64,000 bases of DNA from Achatina immaculata (lineage: Eukaryota; Mollusca; Gastropoda; Stylommatophora; Achatinidae), in NCBI GenBank assembly GCA_009760885.1, contig CM019696.1, positions 41,834,221-41,898,220 on the forward strand, in the 5' to 3' direction. The stretch's first letter is position 1. Each line of letters begins with the position of its first letter. The translations under genes and the position numbers were made by a program. The notes beneath the pieces are model-generated. The model searched no databases. It was not told where the DNA came from and worked only from the letters and a program-made list of their open reading frames with translations. This document shows, in pieces, positions 35,163 through 47,132 of the stretch.

Positions 35163-36600
35163 AACATATATTTCAATGATGCCATTGCTTAATCTGATTC
35201 TGAACATATTTAATTTGAATCTACAGTCTGTTGAGTTCTGCTACATGCACATCTATTGCTGTAAACAGAGTAATGGCAAGAAATGTGCCCACAACATGTA
35301 ATGCTTGTGCATAAATGCCAGCAAATCGAAGGATTTATATAGGACTTGACCCTGATTCATCATTACAAAACTCCTTGGTCTGACTGTAACTGATTATCTA
35401 TCCTGTTTCTTGTCCATTTTACATGTCCTTTTTTCAATCTTATTCACTTCCATCTGTCCTGTGAAATGGCAGAGGTCAATACTACTATTTCACTATTGCT
35501 CCCCCTTTTTTTCCCTGGTGCTTTAGTTTTTAGCAAACTGTATTCCATGCTTGACTGCCTCTCTAGCTCCTCACATTTTCTCTTCCTGCAGCTACAGTCT
35601 GCCTAGTTTTCTCAGAGAGAGTTGACCACAGATAAGTTTCTTTGTGTACTGCTTGTTTTGTTTTTTTTTTCTGTTGTCCTGATAAAGGCAGTTTTGCCAG
35701 GTTGTTATTATTATAACCCTCTGTCCCTCCCTCCCTCCCTTTCTTTCCTCCATTCTTCCTTTCCTCCATCCTTCCTTCCTTCAAACTGTATCATACACAT
35801 CCATTTAAGTCTATAGTACCTGTTTTATACCAGTTACTATCAGTTATCCAGGAGATTTTATGATGAATTATTTGGAGTGTCCCATATTTGTTCTAACTGT
35901 ACATTGTTCTCATATATGTTTTTGCACAAACTGATCAGATGTGTATCAATTTCATAATGTTATAAGATTGTCCAGTTTATATCTGTCTACTCTGTTGAAT
36001 GCTTTTTCTTGATTTACACAAACTATATTGCAGTATATAGGATTGTTTTTTCTGTTAGTTGACTTAGAGAGAAGATGACATCTGTATAGCTTTTATTTTT
36101 CCTTAATCCCATTTGAATTTCATTTAACAATGGTTCAGTTATTGGCAGAATTGTTTCTGTATGAATAGAAGGAAAGTTACAACTGTGTACTTCAAAAATA
36201 ATAAAACTTCCTATCTGTGTACATAAAAAAAAAATCATACATAAAAATGTGGTTATTATATGAGGATGAATAAAACAAAAGTTAGAAATAGTGAATAAAA
36301 TCTCCAAAAGAACAAATACAAATCTCTTAATAGTACAGTCAGTTAGCAGCAAGGTCAGTGACATCAGTAAAATGAAAGCTCCACTGTCACAAAGCAGCAA
36401 GTCAAGAATAGCAAATAACAAGATGGAGACTATGTTGCATACATACTCCAAGGAAGAGGTGCATTGTGTCATCTAGTTCTTGTTTGCAAAAGGCCCAAAC
36501 CCCTCATACATACACTGTGAAATATCTGTGGTGCATGGTGAAGCATGCATGTGCAAGGTACAAGCCTGCAGCTGGGTTACTAAGTTCAGGACAAGCATAA
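35163..36600. other. Intron sequence, no gene seen; CT-rich tract at 35715-35790
   Basis: A pyrimidine-rich simple repeat (CCCTCCCTCC, TTCCTTCCTTCC) sits near 35725-35780. The 149-codon minus frame at 36023-36472 has no recognisable motif and is probably chance. Confidence 0.5.
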
Positions 36601-37869
36601 CAAACTTACACAATGCTGACTGCTCTAGGCAGAGCACACAAAATAAGTCTGTCAATTATACCTCTGTGTTCAGATATTATCTCATTCATTCCATTCCAAA
36701 ACATTGTCCCTCTCACAGCCTCCCTGAATGTAATATGGTCTTGTGCAAGTTGACCAGCTTCTCTCAATGACACATTCAGACTTCTTGTGATGTCTTGAGT
36801 CCACCTGCAATGAGATTGTCTCTTTTCTCTTTTGCCAGGCACTATACCTTCTACTATCAACCTCTCCAAGCTGTTGTCTCTTGATGTGGCAGAAGACTCA
36901 GCTTTCTAATTTGTATGGTGTTGACGAGCCAGTTTTCTGTTATGCCTAATCCCTTTAGTATCTATTTGGTTTTTGTTCTACCCATGATGTTCTAAGTGCC
37001 CTTCTGCAACATTTCATTTAAAATGCTGTTATTCCCTTTTCTTGTGATTTGTTAAGTGTCCATGTTTCACATCCATATGTTGCCAATGGGAATACATAAG
37101 GTCTTAGTAAGCATGATTTTGTTTTCTTGTTGGTACTTTGCCACATACTCTTCATTTGTACTAGTTTCTGTGATGCAACTGCAATTCTTCTTTTGATTTC
37201 CACTGTACAGTTGCCATTGGTGGTTATGACTGAACCTAGATATTCACATTTATTTATGTTTTCAAGCTCTTGGTTCCCCTGGGAACAACTGTGTTAAGAG
37301 CACACTTATCTTAACACAGTGTTTGTGAGACAGGGAACATAGATCTGTTTGCTTAAAAACTCTGACCTACCTCTGTAGCCCAGAAACTTGTAGCAATCAA
37401 CACTAATTGTAATTGTTATTTTTGCAAAATGTAATGTCAGGTTGGTGGACGGATGGGGACATGGAGATCTCTGGCGGGGATGAGGGAAGTCTGGTGTGAA
37501 ACCAATGAATCCAGGACGTGACAAGCCTATGGGTCTTTACAACAATGGCTATCAGAATGATGTGAACAAAACAGAGCCAGTAGACTATAGGTGGCGGGGA
37601 ATGGATATCGTTGAAGCACTCATCAGATTCCTCATCTCAGAGTCAGAGTGTCTTTGTGGAACTGTCTCAAACCATCTGACATGGAGAAGGGGTTAAGTAC
37701 AGCCACCAGAGGCTGGAAAACAAAGTTTTGGCCAGGCCAGCCACACTGTCTTCATGGCAGTCCGAGCAAGACCACAGTCTGCCCTAGCAAGGAAAGGTGC
37801 TGAAGTCGGAGTTACCCAGCCAAAAGGCGCATCGCAAAAATCAGGGTAACACGCATTATCGCTAATGAA

Positions 37870-39060
37870 ATGTCTATATCTACAGTTTTCAAACATGGTG
37901 CTCGCCCTGTGAAGACTAACCAGGCAGGTGCAGTGCCGGGCCCCCTGCCTCGAAAGGGTCCACCCAATGCTACTGGAGGTCCTCTCAGTTCGTCTTGTGG
38001 AGTCAGGAGACATGAGAGTAGAGCTACTGGCCAAAAAATACAACAGAAGAAAACAGCCAAAAAGCAAGAACTTAAAATAATGCAGTGGAATGCTGAGGGT
38101 GTCAGCAGTGTTAGAGATGGCTATAGCAAAAAGGTTGAACTAGAGAACATACTTTTTGCAGAGCAGGTAAGTATATGCTGCATACAGGAGACACACCTAA
38201 CCAAAGATGCCGCCTTTAAAATCAGAGGCTACCAGTGTTTTAGATCAGACCGACAGGACAGAAGAAAAGGAGGAGTACTCACACTTGTTAAGAATAACAT
38301 CAGCGCATGTCAGGTGGGAGTGTACATGGAAGGAGCCGAGTACCAGATGATCCATCTAAAAAGTAGTAATACAGATTTCCACCTCCTTAACTATTACTGT
38401 CCTAATGACCGCCCACTTGCTTTAGGAACAATCCCACACAAAGAGAGACTGATGGTCTGTGGTGATTTTAACAGTCATTCCCAGAGCTGGGGCTATGACC
38501 ACATAGACAAGAGAGGAGAGGAAGTTGAGAGCTGGCAGGATGATAATGGACTTCTCCTGATCAACCAGCCAATGGATGCCCCAACATTTTACTCAAGGGC
38601 TTGGCATACAAAATCAACACCAGATCTGGCATTCCACTCTCCAGATCTGAAGTGGAACATTACACGTGAAGTTGGAAAACAACTTGGAGGTAGCGACCAT
38701 CGACCAGTCTTCCTGACAATAGAAAATGAACTCCTTAACACCAGTAACCCTCTCCCCAGATGGAACTATAAAAAAGCAAACTGGACAATGTACAGACATC
38801 GTACAGGTATCCTGGTGGGACAGCTGTCCATAGAAGGTAAGGATATTAACAGCATAGTGAAGGAGTTCAATGCTTGTATCCTTCAGGCCGCTCGTGAAAC
38901 CATTCCCAGAGGAGCTCGCAGGGACTATAAACCATACTGGTCTAGTGAGCTGGGAAAACTCCATGATGACGTGGAAGCAGCTCGAAAGCAAGCAGAAAAT
39001 AGACCATGCCAAGAACACCACAATAATTACCAACATTCTAAGCCAAATTTCAGAGAGCAA
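37870..39060 (+). pseudogene. I-type LINE polyprotein, N-terminal leader and APE endonuclease
   Basis: The open frame starts MSISTVFKHG at 37870, with a Pro/Gly-rich leader of about 65 residues. The endonuclease follows: IMQWNAEG, CCIQETHL (catalytic Glu), GDFNSHSQSWGY, STPDLAF and GSDHRPVFLTI (catalytic His). This domain nicks target DNA to prime reverse transcription. The frame runs to 39114, but from about 39000-39060 the true sequence (SKAAARRESWREKTESLNF) continues in the next frame. Whether an upstream ORF1 existed is unclear; none is seen in the leader. Confidence 0.9.
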
Positions 39061-41000
39061 AGCTGCAGCCAGACGGGAAAGTTGGAGAGAGAAAACAGAG
39101 TCCCTAAACTTTGAAAAGGATGGAAGGAAACTGTGGAAACTAATCAAACAGTTAAATGATGAGAGTACTGGAAGAAGTACAAAGATTACACTAATAGAGG
39201 ATGGGAAAACTCTTACAAGTAAGCAGGTAGCAGATCACTTTGCTCGCATGTTTGCACAGGACTGCAACATTGATATCCATCCAGAGAAGGAGCGTACAGT
39301 GCGCATCGAGCCACAGAAAGAGGAGGAACAAGTCAGAAAAGTGGAGGTCATGGATGCACCAATCACACGCAGTGAGTTAGACCTAGCAGTTAGTAAACTG
39401 AAACCAAGGAAATCACCAGGACCAGATGGGGTGTCCAATGAAATGATCAAGAACCTGGGAGTGGCAGCAATGGGAAAGCTGTTGGATATTTTCAATATGT
39501 GCTGGAGCACAGGTAAGTTACCTCAAATCTGGAAGGAAGCAAGCATGGTACCACTGCTAAAACCAGGGAAAAACAGTGATACTGCCTCCAGCTACAGGCC
39601 AATCAGTCTCACTAGCTGCCTATGCAAAACGATGGAACGCATCATTGACCTGAGGCTAAAATGGTACCTAGAAAGTGAAAACCTTCTCGTTCCACAACAA
39701 GCAGGATTTAGGCAGTACTACAGTACGGAAGATCAAGTGACCTATCTCTCTCAAGAGATTGAGGATGCATTCCAAGAGAAAAACCTTGTACTAGCAGCGT
39801 GGATAGACCTGAAGAAAGCCTTTGATAAAGTATGGAAAAAAGGTCTATTGTGGAAACTAAGAAACTGCTATGTGAATGGAAGACTGTACAACTGGATAAA
39901 GTCCTATTTACACAGTAGAAGAGCTAGAGTAGTAATGGATGGACACAAAAGCCAGAAAGTACTTCTGCGACACGGTGTACCACAAGGAGGAGTCCTTTCG
40001 CCTACACTATTCCTTGTATTCATTAATGACCTGGTCAAGGAACTTCCCTATGGAATCAAAGCAGCACTGTATGCAGATGATCTGGTCATGTGGTGTACAG
40101 ATGAATATGCGACAGTTGCTACACAGAGACTCCAAAGAGCAGCAGACATCTTGACATCATGGACAAACAAATGGTGTGTAAGTATCAACACAGAGAAATC
40201 AAGTACCACTCTGTTCACCCTCTCATCTAAACAGAAAGCAGGTAAGATCTTTGTAAATGAAATACCCTTAAGGATGGACAACCAACCCACTTACTTAGGA
40301 GTGACTCTTGACTCAAAACTGACTTGGAAGCAACACATCAACAGTGCAGAAGCAAAAGCCAGAAGAAAACTAGCCATATTAAGAAAATTAAGTGGGACTA
40401 CATGGGGAGCTAGTGAAAGAATCCTCAAGAACGTATATCAGCAAAGTATTCTACCACATTTAGAATATGGCTCAACATCTTGGTGCACAGCATCAAACAC
40501 TACGCTGCATAATCTAGACAAGGTTCAAAATCAGTCACTACGGATTATCACAGGTGCCATGAGGTCCACACCAATAGTAGAAATGCAGAAAATAGTTGGT
40601 GTTCAACCGCTAAAGGAACGTAGAGACACAAAGGTCATGACCATGGGAGAAAAATTCCTTAGGTCTGTAAGCCATCCCCTGAAGGAGAGATTCAATAACT
40701 TGGCATTAGGACGGCTTAAAAGAAGCAGCTTCATTCATCAGGCCAAGCGTATGCGTAAGCTGATACCTGACCTTCCAACTGTAGTCACTCCATTATCATC
40801 TGTACCAGAGCATACACCATGGAAAGAAGCAGATTATACACAAATAACTATTCAGACTGAAGTGAAAGGTGTGCAGAATGGTGAGATGCAGAGCAGTCTT
40901 GTAAGATCAGTAGCCACACTTAGTGTTCTAGATGACAAATATCCATGTGACACCTGGATACGTGTGTATACAGACGGATCTGCACATAATGCCATAAAAA
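39000..41000 (+). pseudogene. I-type LINE polyprotein, reverse transcriptase
   Basis: Motifs in order: SPGPDGVSNEMIKNL, YRPISLTSCLCKTMER, VPQQAGFRQYYSTEDQ, AAWIDLKKAFDKVW (first catalytic Asp), GVPQGGVLSPTLFLVFINDL, KAALYADDLVMW (YADD box at 40067-40090) and PTYLGVTLDSKLTWKQH. The frame is open from 38870 to 41158 but leaves the true sequence at YTDGSAHNA near 41000, where one base is missing (AAAAATGG; the copy at 63745 reads AAAGAATGG on the reverse strand). It would copy the element RNA into DNA at the nicked target. Confidence 0.93.
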
Positions 41001-41718
41001 TGGTGGGGCAGGAGCATATATTGAATATCCAAACAACACCATTGACAAGATTTCCATACCCACTGGTAAATACTGCAACAACTTTGATGCAGAAGTTAGG
41101 GCAATTATTGCTGCAGTTGAAAAACTATCAGACTCCAGAATTGATACATGTCCTGTAGTAATTCTCACAGATGCAAGATCAGTACTGGAGGCTCTTCAGT
41201 GCAACAAACTACCAGACCTTAAGGATGCCTTGTCAAAAATTGGCTTACAACATGGAGTCACTTTGCAGTGGATTCCCTCCCACTGTGGGATACCAGGCAA
41301 TGAGAAAGCTGACCATCTGGCCAAAGAGGGCACTGAAATGGAGCAACCAGACATACCAGTCACCTATAATCAGAAGAAAAGCATGATAAAAACCTACAGG
41401 AAGCCACAAACACCACCACATGATGACTATCACATGCTAAACAGAAAGGAACAAGTCACCATCTTCCGTCTCCGAACAGGACACAGCCGACTCCGAAGTC
41501 ATATGTATACAAAGTTTAAGGTTGGTACTACTAATCTATGTACATGTGCCCAGGTGCCCCAAACCGTGGAACATATCCTCCAGAACTGCATCAACTACGA
41601 GACACTGAGAAATAATTACTGGCCCAGTGAAACCACTAAAGAAGATAAGCTCTACGGTTCCATACATGAGTTACAAAAAACAGTGAAATTTATCCAAGAG
41701 ACAGGACTGCAGATATAG
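40955..41718 (+). pseudogene. I-type LINE polyprotein, RNase H and C-terminal Cys/His motif
   Basis: RNase H acidic sites: YTDGSAHNA, FDAEVRAIIAA and LTDARSVLEAL, then WIPSHCGIPGNEKADHLAKE with the conserved His and Asp. The C-terminal part has CTCAQVPQTVEHILQNC, a Cys/His motif common at the end of such LINE proteins. After the frameshift near 41000 the frame is open to the stop at 41716-41718 (ETGLQI). The RNase H would remove RNA from the RNA-DNA hybrid. Confidence 0.92.
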
Positions 41719-41926
41719 ACAGACAGTGCGAACGAAGAAGAAGAAGAGAAGAAGAAGCTCTTGGTGGCCCGGTGTAATTTTTGGTTTGCTTCTCATTTTG
41801 TCAGTTATCATTGCTTTGATTTTGTTGGCGTTTAAAAAGAGGTTCTCAGTTTTGCTGTGTCTTCTGGTTGAGAGAATCAACTGTTGCAATCCTTCTGAGA
41901 TGTTTCATAGAATGACAATATCATCA

Positions 41927-42232
41927 TCATCATCATCATCAGGTGCCGTGCCGACTGGCGTTGGCTATTATGCTTCTCCAGAGTACCCGATCCTTCATGC
42001 AGGCCATCAGTTCAGTTGGTGATCTCCTCTCACACCATCCTGTCAGACTGTCCAGTATCATTTCTCTTGGTCTTCCTCTTGATCTTCTTCCTTCTATTTT
42101 TCCTGTTGTTATAATATTTTCAATGCCCCCTCTTCTCATTGCATGTCCTATGAAGGTACATTGTCTCTCTCTTATCTGTCTGACAAGGTTTTTTGTCTCT
42201 CCAGCTCTTCTCATATATTCTTCATTAGTTAT
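41927..42232 (-). mobile_element. LINE A, short 3' fragment with TSD
   Basis: CAATATCATCA occurs at 41916-41926 and 42233-42243. The insert holds [39 protein letters not shown] and the (TGA)n tail. It splits the YSDD-IVIL region of the B2 LINE. The tail overlaps the TSD, so the exact border is approximate. Confidence 0.88.
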
Positions 42233-42330
42233 CAATATCATCACTGTATCTTATTTCTGGAATCTCCAGATCTGGAATTTCCAATGTGGAAAGAGTCAGT
42301 TTAGCTGTTTTCTGCTCATCTTTTACATTC

Positions 42331-43853
42331 CTCATGTTTGATGATCTTGGTATAGTTTGTCTATGAAGATATTATCTGCAATAAAGAAATACTAAAACAA
42401 GTGCTACCTACTGGAACACCATTTAAATCTGGCTATACAGTCTAAATGGCATGAACTGCCTTTTAGCTGAGTGCTGCTATTGCAAGAGAGTGCTCATCCT
42501 CATACAGCACAGGTCACCAGTTTCAGAAAGACTGCACTTTGAAGTACTGTTGCATCTCCCTTATCCTCCTGATTTGACCTCAAATCAAAGCATCTATTTG
42601 GTCCCTTCTTGGTAGTAAAAGGTTATTGACTAAAATAGAAGTGTAGGAACCAGTGCACTGGTGGCTGAGGAATCTGCACAAATGGTATTTTCTTACTGGT
42701 ATTCAGGTGTTAGTTCTCAGGTGGGGCAAATACATTGTAAAACATCAGGACTATAATGAAAAATAAGGGTGTTTTTTTCTTCCGTTATAAATAAAAGTTT
42801 TGTGTAATTTCTAAATTTCTTTTGATTCATCCTCATAGTTTTCTCCAGAGACCATGAGAGTATTTATATTTACTTATACATGTGTGAGAATCTGGACAGA
42901 GTGTATGATCATACATTAAAGATACAAATGCTTTCAATGAAATGGCACTAAGTGGATTAAGCATCATAAATAATGGCAATTCTCTTGCTAAAATTAAGAT
43001 CCTAGTTCATGATGTGAACTGATATGTTACTACACTCAGGCCATGCACAGCATTACCCTATCATAGCACAAATCTGTCACAATGTAGTTTTCAATTATAT
43101 AAATTTTTTTTACTGAAATCATTCAAAATGACACACTTTCACTATAACCAAGCCTAAAACTTTTCAAGGTACGGCTTTTTAGTAAATATTCAGTCAGGAA
43201 AGGTGATGTCAATGATACTGGAGTGTTAAACTAAAATAAAATTTGGAATAACTTTATTAATTAATTAGCACACATTTATAACATTTCAGTTTACACCGTA
43301 ATCATACAAAAACAATGATCATATCATTACCGCAGAGGTTTTGTGTATAATTATATATTTAGTTTCACTTATATTTACACTCAAAAACTGATTTATGTTG
43401 AGGATCTACTGTAGTTTCATGGGAGAATCTTATCAATGACAGCTTCAATAACTGACACAACAATACTGAGTTAATGTGTGCATACTGATGGAGAAGAGGA
43501 AGCATTAGGAAATCCAGCATGGAGATTTACAGATACATCTTTATCAACCTGCAGATTCCTGGGAATCATAAATTTATGATGGAGGGAACTTATATGAAAG
43601 GGAAAACAACCCTGATAATCTGAAAAACTGTATGGTTCTTTCAAAGTCAAAGGTATGAACAATAGAATTGTCTGCTATTTTATAAAAAATATACAACTAT
43701 TTGCATTTTAATAATTTTAAATATCTTTAGAAAACAGAAAAGAGCCACTGAAATATGGAAGACAACCACAAAGAAGATAGTAAAAGAGACAATCACAGAT
43801 AACAACAGAAAAATTCAGTCATAAAAAGAGACACTAAACTTGGTTCAGCATAC
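42331..43853. other. Intron sequence, no gene seen
   Basis: AT-rich DNA without a recognised gene or repeat. Confidence 0.55.
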
Positions 43854-43984
43854 TTGATAATGTCAGGGGCATGACCACCTCCTGCACCTTCAGTATGATA
43901 AGCATGGATGCTCCTTCCTTTGAAAGTTTCAATAGTTTGCTCTACACATGCTGATTCATTTAGGGTGTCTGTGTGAATCATAAC
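43854..43984 (-). CDS. URE: Urease exon 3 (nickel ligands: IHTDTLNES and GAGGGHAPD)
   Basis: The exon is 131 bp, starting in phase 0 after acceptor TTTGTTTGTCAG and ending with AA before donor GTATGC. It encodes [11 protein letters not shown], then a variable helix ([14 protein letters not shown]), then [18 protein letters not shown]. The histidines equivalent to H246 and H272 of Klebsiella UreC, both nickel ligands, are present. The last split codon becomes Lys with the G that opens exon 4. The ORF continues a few residues into the intron (YAEPSL), but that is not urease sequence. Confidence 0.95.
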
Positions 43985-44339
43985 CTGACAAACAAAATCT
44001 TCAGAATAATTCATTAGCTTAAACTAAAACTGAGAATATAATCATCATCATCATATGTAGTAGAGGTGATTATGCTTTCTATAAATCTCTATTTAGTATG
44101 ATTTTCATCAACTGTAACTGTAACTATAATCAGAGACTGGTATCCCCATATGTGCTCCATCTTCTGTTCCTACACCCACTGAAGTGTGTGCCTGCTGATG
44201 GAGCCAGTCACCATGCCGGTTGTGGGTAACAGGTGCTAAACCACTTCTTTCAGAAAAACAAAATGTATAAACTAGGAAAAAAGGAACAGCTTTATTACTT
44301 AATGAGCACACAGTTGTAAAAACTTTCAGAAAATGTCCT

Positions 44340-44640
44340 CTTCCCCTCTTCCCTCCCAGTTTGATCATCCTCTTGATGTGAACATCATCATTCAATCCAA
44401 TGTCATCCTATAGATGCAGCCTATCCAAGGTGACTCTTGTAATCTCCTCATTGCCCACTTTTAGGGTTCCATGAATTGATGCCTTGCCTGTCACCTTGTC
44501 CATTCTTCCACTGCCTTTGATTCCCACATGATCCAGGCAGCATATCCACATCAAACTGGATAACCAAGAGCCATTTAGAAGCTGGAGCCATTCCCTGCAG
44601 AAGAAATGTTTCTTGATTCTCAGTAACATGCTCTGGGAGT
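44340..44640 (-). pseudogene. LINE RNase H domain fragment, tentative
   Basis: On the minus strand the segment DHVGIKGSGRMDKVTGKASI resembles the GHxGVxGNxxADxLAGKA motif of RNase H in I/R1-type LINEs, followed by GNEEITRVTLDRLHL. The Asn-Glu and Ala-Asp of the motif are lost. It has no match to the I-type LINE of this window. Moderate to low certainty. Confidence 0.4.
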
Positions 44641-44664
44641 CTGTTAAATGACTATGTTGTGTGG

Positions 44665-44890
44665 TTTTTCTGTTATGCCATCATGTTGAATTGCCCATTA
44701 TTTTCTGGTCTACCAATGTGTTGAGTTGTCCATTATGTTCTGTTATGGTCTCATGTTGGATTATCTTTAATTTTCAGTTATACCATCATGGTCATTTGTC
44801 AATTTTTTTCATTTTTGTTATCATTTTAAATTGTCCATTATTTTCTCTTGTGCCACTGTACAGGATTGTCCATTATTTTTTATCTTACTT
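44665..44890. repeat. Degenerate minisatellite, about 35-bp unit, six copies
   Basis: The pattern TTCTGTTATGCCATCATGTT-GAATTGTCCATTATT recurs six times with much divergence. The resulting 115-codon open frame (44661-45008) is a repeat artefact. Confidence 0.7.
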
Positions 44891-45036
44891 TGTTCTTCTT
44901 ATCATTTCTTTTTGCATTTCCATACTGTTTCACATTCTCCCCTTCTCATCACATGTTCTCTTTTTTATAGTTGCAATTAATTTTTCTCTGTTTAATCCTC
45001 TTTACTAGCCAACGTTCTTCAATATTAAGTTCTTGT

Positions 45037-45266
45037 TTCAATTTTTCAAGTGCCATGTCACGTGATGTAGGTGATCATTTCTCTTCACAGTTCCCTGTTT
45101 AGACTTGACTATGAGATCTGCCGGTGACTTTCTTCCTAGCCACACTGACAGCCCATCTAGTAACTTCTCTCTCTGTCTTCCTCTGTCTCTTATACTTCAA
45201 TTTTTCAAGTTTTCACAGTGTGTTCCAATTTTCTGCTTCTCAGGAGATGTCCCATAAATCTCACTT
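45037..45266 (-). mobile_element. LINE 3' fragment nested in the inverted LINE B
   Basis: It encodes KLLDGLSVWLGRKSPADLIV on the minus strand, like the fragment at 7655-7816. TTCAATTTTTCAAGT occurs near both ends of the piece (45035 and 45198), so it may contain a duplication. The B sequence on both sides (TTAAGTTCTTG / TAGTATGGATATA) joins as in the intact copy at 4400. Confidence 0.7.
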
Positions 45267-45458
45267 GTAGTATGGATATATTTGTTCTTTTTGTGTCCAT
45301 GATATTTGAAGGACTCTTTTGTAGCATTTACATTCAAAGGCATTTATGTGTTTCTCAGGTGTTTTGTTACGTGTCCAGGTCTCACAGGCATATGTTGTGA
45401 TGGGGAAGATGCAAGCCCTTAAAAAATTTATTTTTGTAGTTCTGTCTGTTCCTCTCCA

Positions 45459-45912
45459 TTTACTTGCTTGTAATTATATGCTTCCTAAGAATAACCAGCA
45501 CTCTCTCAACCCATGACTAGCCAGCCATCAAAAACTAAAATGACATAGTTTGAAAAGTAACTTGTTAGATATTGTTAGAAATTATTGTAATGTTTGTTAA
45601 AAAAACACATGTTAGAAGATCTGTACTGACAATGTATTTTTGTTTATGTATATGTCTGTGTGTGCGTGTGTACACGTATGTGCACACTATTTTATTAGGT
45701 TAATTACTTCTTCTCTTTTTTTTTTTAATGTAATAGTTTAATCTTACACTCTTTTGATATGTTTTTTCCTAATGTAATTTGTATACTTGTATTAAATCGA
45801 GTGTGTGGGAAGAATGAAAGATGGAGTGATGAAGGCCAGAATGTACGATGGGTATGCATGCCCAATTCTTTACCCTTTAAAAATAAAGATTATTCATTCA
45901 TTCATTCATTCC
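45459..45912 (+). mobile_element. 455-bp insertion with AATAAAG and (ATTC)n end, origin unknown
   Basis: It splits LINE B between CCTCTCCA and the TTCTTTAGTTG that follows it in the copy at 4590-4610. The right end reads AAAAATAAAGATTATTCATT followed by (CATT)n. A simple tail after a polyadenylation-like signal suggests a CR1/L2-type LINE 3' end or a retroposed transcript. No coding domain is recognised. Confidence 0.6.
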
Positions 45913-47132
45913 CTACAGCTTCTTTAGTTGTTTTACTTTCTGAAGAGCGATAGATGTCCTCCTTTTAATTTCCCACATTGTATCTCTATTATTAGTTAGT
46001 AATGATCTAAGTTATTCAAAACTCCACCTATTCAAATTTTTCCTCATTGATATATATATTTCAGATACCTTATTTGTTTTGTCAGTTGTCATAAATTTAG
46101 TTTTATTTGCATTAAGATAGAGGTTTTGCTCTTCACTGTTCTTACGAACTGACATAATTAGTTTTTCCATTCCTTTTTGTGTTGTGGACAGTAATACTGT
46201 GTCATCAGCATATCTAATCTCTGGTATTTCATAACCTCCAATTGTTATGGCATCTTAATATTCTTTGTTTACATCTTCTCTAACATTCTTCATTATATCT
46301 TCAGTACACAAGTTAAATAAGTAAAGCAACAGTATGCACCCCTGATGGACCCCTTGTTTTATGTCAAACAAAGTTGTTATTACACCATTTATTCTCACTA
46401 CTACCTGTTGGTCTAGATACAGCAGTGATATTAATTGTATCACATGTGCTGGAAATTCCATATTTTCCATTATTTCCTAAAGTTTCTGGTGTTGTACACA
46501 ATAAAATGCCTTTGAATAGTCTATAAAATATAAATATAGATTCACATTAAATTTTCTGCATTTCTCTATTATTAATCTTATATTGAATATATGATTTCTT
46601 ATAAATTTTATGCATTTCTCTATTATTAATCTTATATTGAATATATGATTTCTTATTCCTCTTCCTTGTCTAAAACCAGCTTGGACCATATTGACTTCTT
46701 CTATTTTCTTATGAAGTCTACCCATTGTGATTTTTAATATAATTTTACTGGCATGATCAATCAGGGCAATGGTTCTGTAGTTCGTCCATGATTTCAAGTT
46801 ACCCTTTTTTGGTAGTGGTATGAATCTAGTTCTTTTCAATTCTTTTGGCCAAATACCTGAATACCATATTTTTTACATAATGCATGATAGATTTTGGACA
46901 CATTAAACATCAGGAGAATTTAGAGAAGACCATCTTGGAAGGGTATATAATGGGAAAAAGAAAGAGAGGAAGACCAAGGTGGAGATGGCTGCAAGACATC
47001 GTTGATAATCTGCAAAAGGATACATCAGCAGCAGGTCACCTTGCTTACAACTGAGAGGCCTACAGGAGAGCTGTTAGGGAGGTAGAGTTCTGTAAGGGAT
47101 ATGCAGATGACCGACTGACTTAATTAATTTTT

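Larger units (their letters stand above)
37275..41754 (+). mobile_element. Full-length I-type LINE (endonuclease, RT, RNase H) with an 11-bp TSD
   Basis: AAGCTCTTGGT is duplicated at 37264-37274 and 41755-41765, so the 4480-bp element is complete: a leader of about 600 bp, coding region, a short 3' UTR and a (GAA)n tail. The presence of RNase H after the RT places it in the I superfamily (I, Ingi, Nimb, R1 and relatives); the clade is not settled by eye. Only two frameshifts (about 39000-39060 and about 41000) separate it from an intact frame, so it is fairly young. A second copy enters the window at 62998-64000, and a leader-plus-tail derivative lies at 24865-25471. Confidence 0.93.
36605..42330 (-). 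mobile_element. B-like LINE (B2), split by a full-length I-type LINE and a LINE A fragment
   Basis: Three minus-strand pieces form one RT. 42330-42244 gives LEIPEIRYSDDIV. 41926-41755 gives ILSTRRHSKTENLFLNANKI and TPGHQ. 37263-36605 gives ELENINKCEYLGSV, TVEIKRRIAVASQKLVQM, YGCETWTLNKSQEKG and the C-terminus. Removing 37275-41754 with one TSD joins TPGHQ to ELENINK in frame; removing 41927-42232 joins YSDD to IVIL in frame. The RT box is YSDD rather than YADD. This is the oldest layer of the nest. Confidence 0.85.
44986..47121 (-). mobile_element. LINE B with 5' inversion, 11-bp TSD and two later insertions
   Basis: AATTAATTTTT flanks the unit at 44975-44985 and 47122-47132. From 46893 leftward (minus) it reads LPKKGNLKSWTNYRTIALID, VNMVQAGFRQGRGIRNHI, DYSKAF, the RT end and the KRTNIS region. 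The plus segment 46893-47121 holds the immediately following 3' end (GHIKHQENLEKTILEGYIMG, KRKRGRPRWRWLQDI). The two halves meet within about ten bases of element sequence, as expected for twin-primed 5' inversion. The minus part is broken by inserts at 45037-45266 and 45459-45912, and has a local duplication near 46555-46650. Confidence 0.85.

Noticed and set aside
36023..36472. 149-codon minus-strand frame, Leu/Phe-rich
   Set aside because: No domain, no neighbours in frame, and composition fits chance in T-rich DNA; it does not match any urease region.
38614..39147. 177-codon minus-strand frame
   Set aside because: Shadow of the I-type LINE coding region.
44661..45008. Membrane-protein-like plus-strand frame
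   Set aside because: It follows a degenerate 35-bp tandem repeat; the hydrophobic run reflects T-rich sequence.
46040..46075. Tc1 excision footprint in another LINE B copy (two extra bases, TATATATA instead of TATGTA)
   Set aside because: A two-base change in a TA run is more simply slippage; Tc1 footprints usually leave extra end bases.
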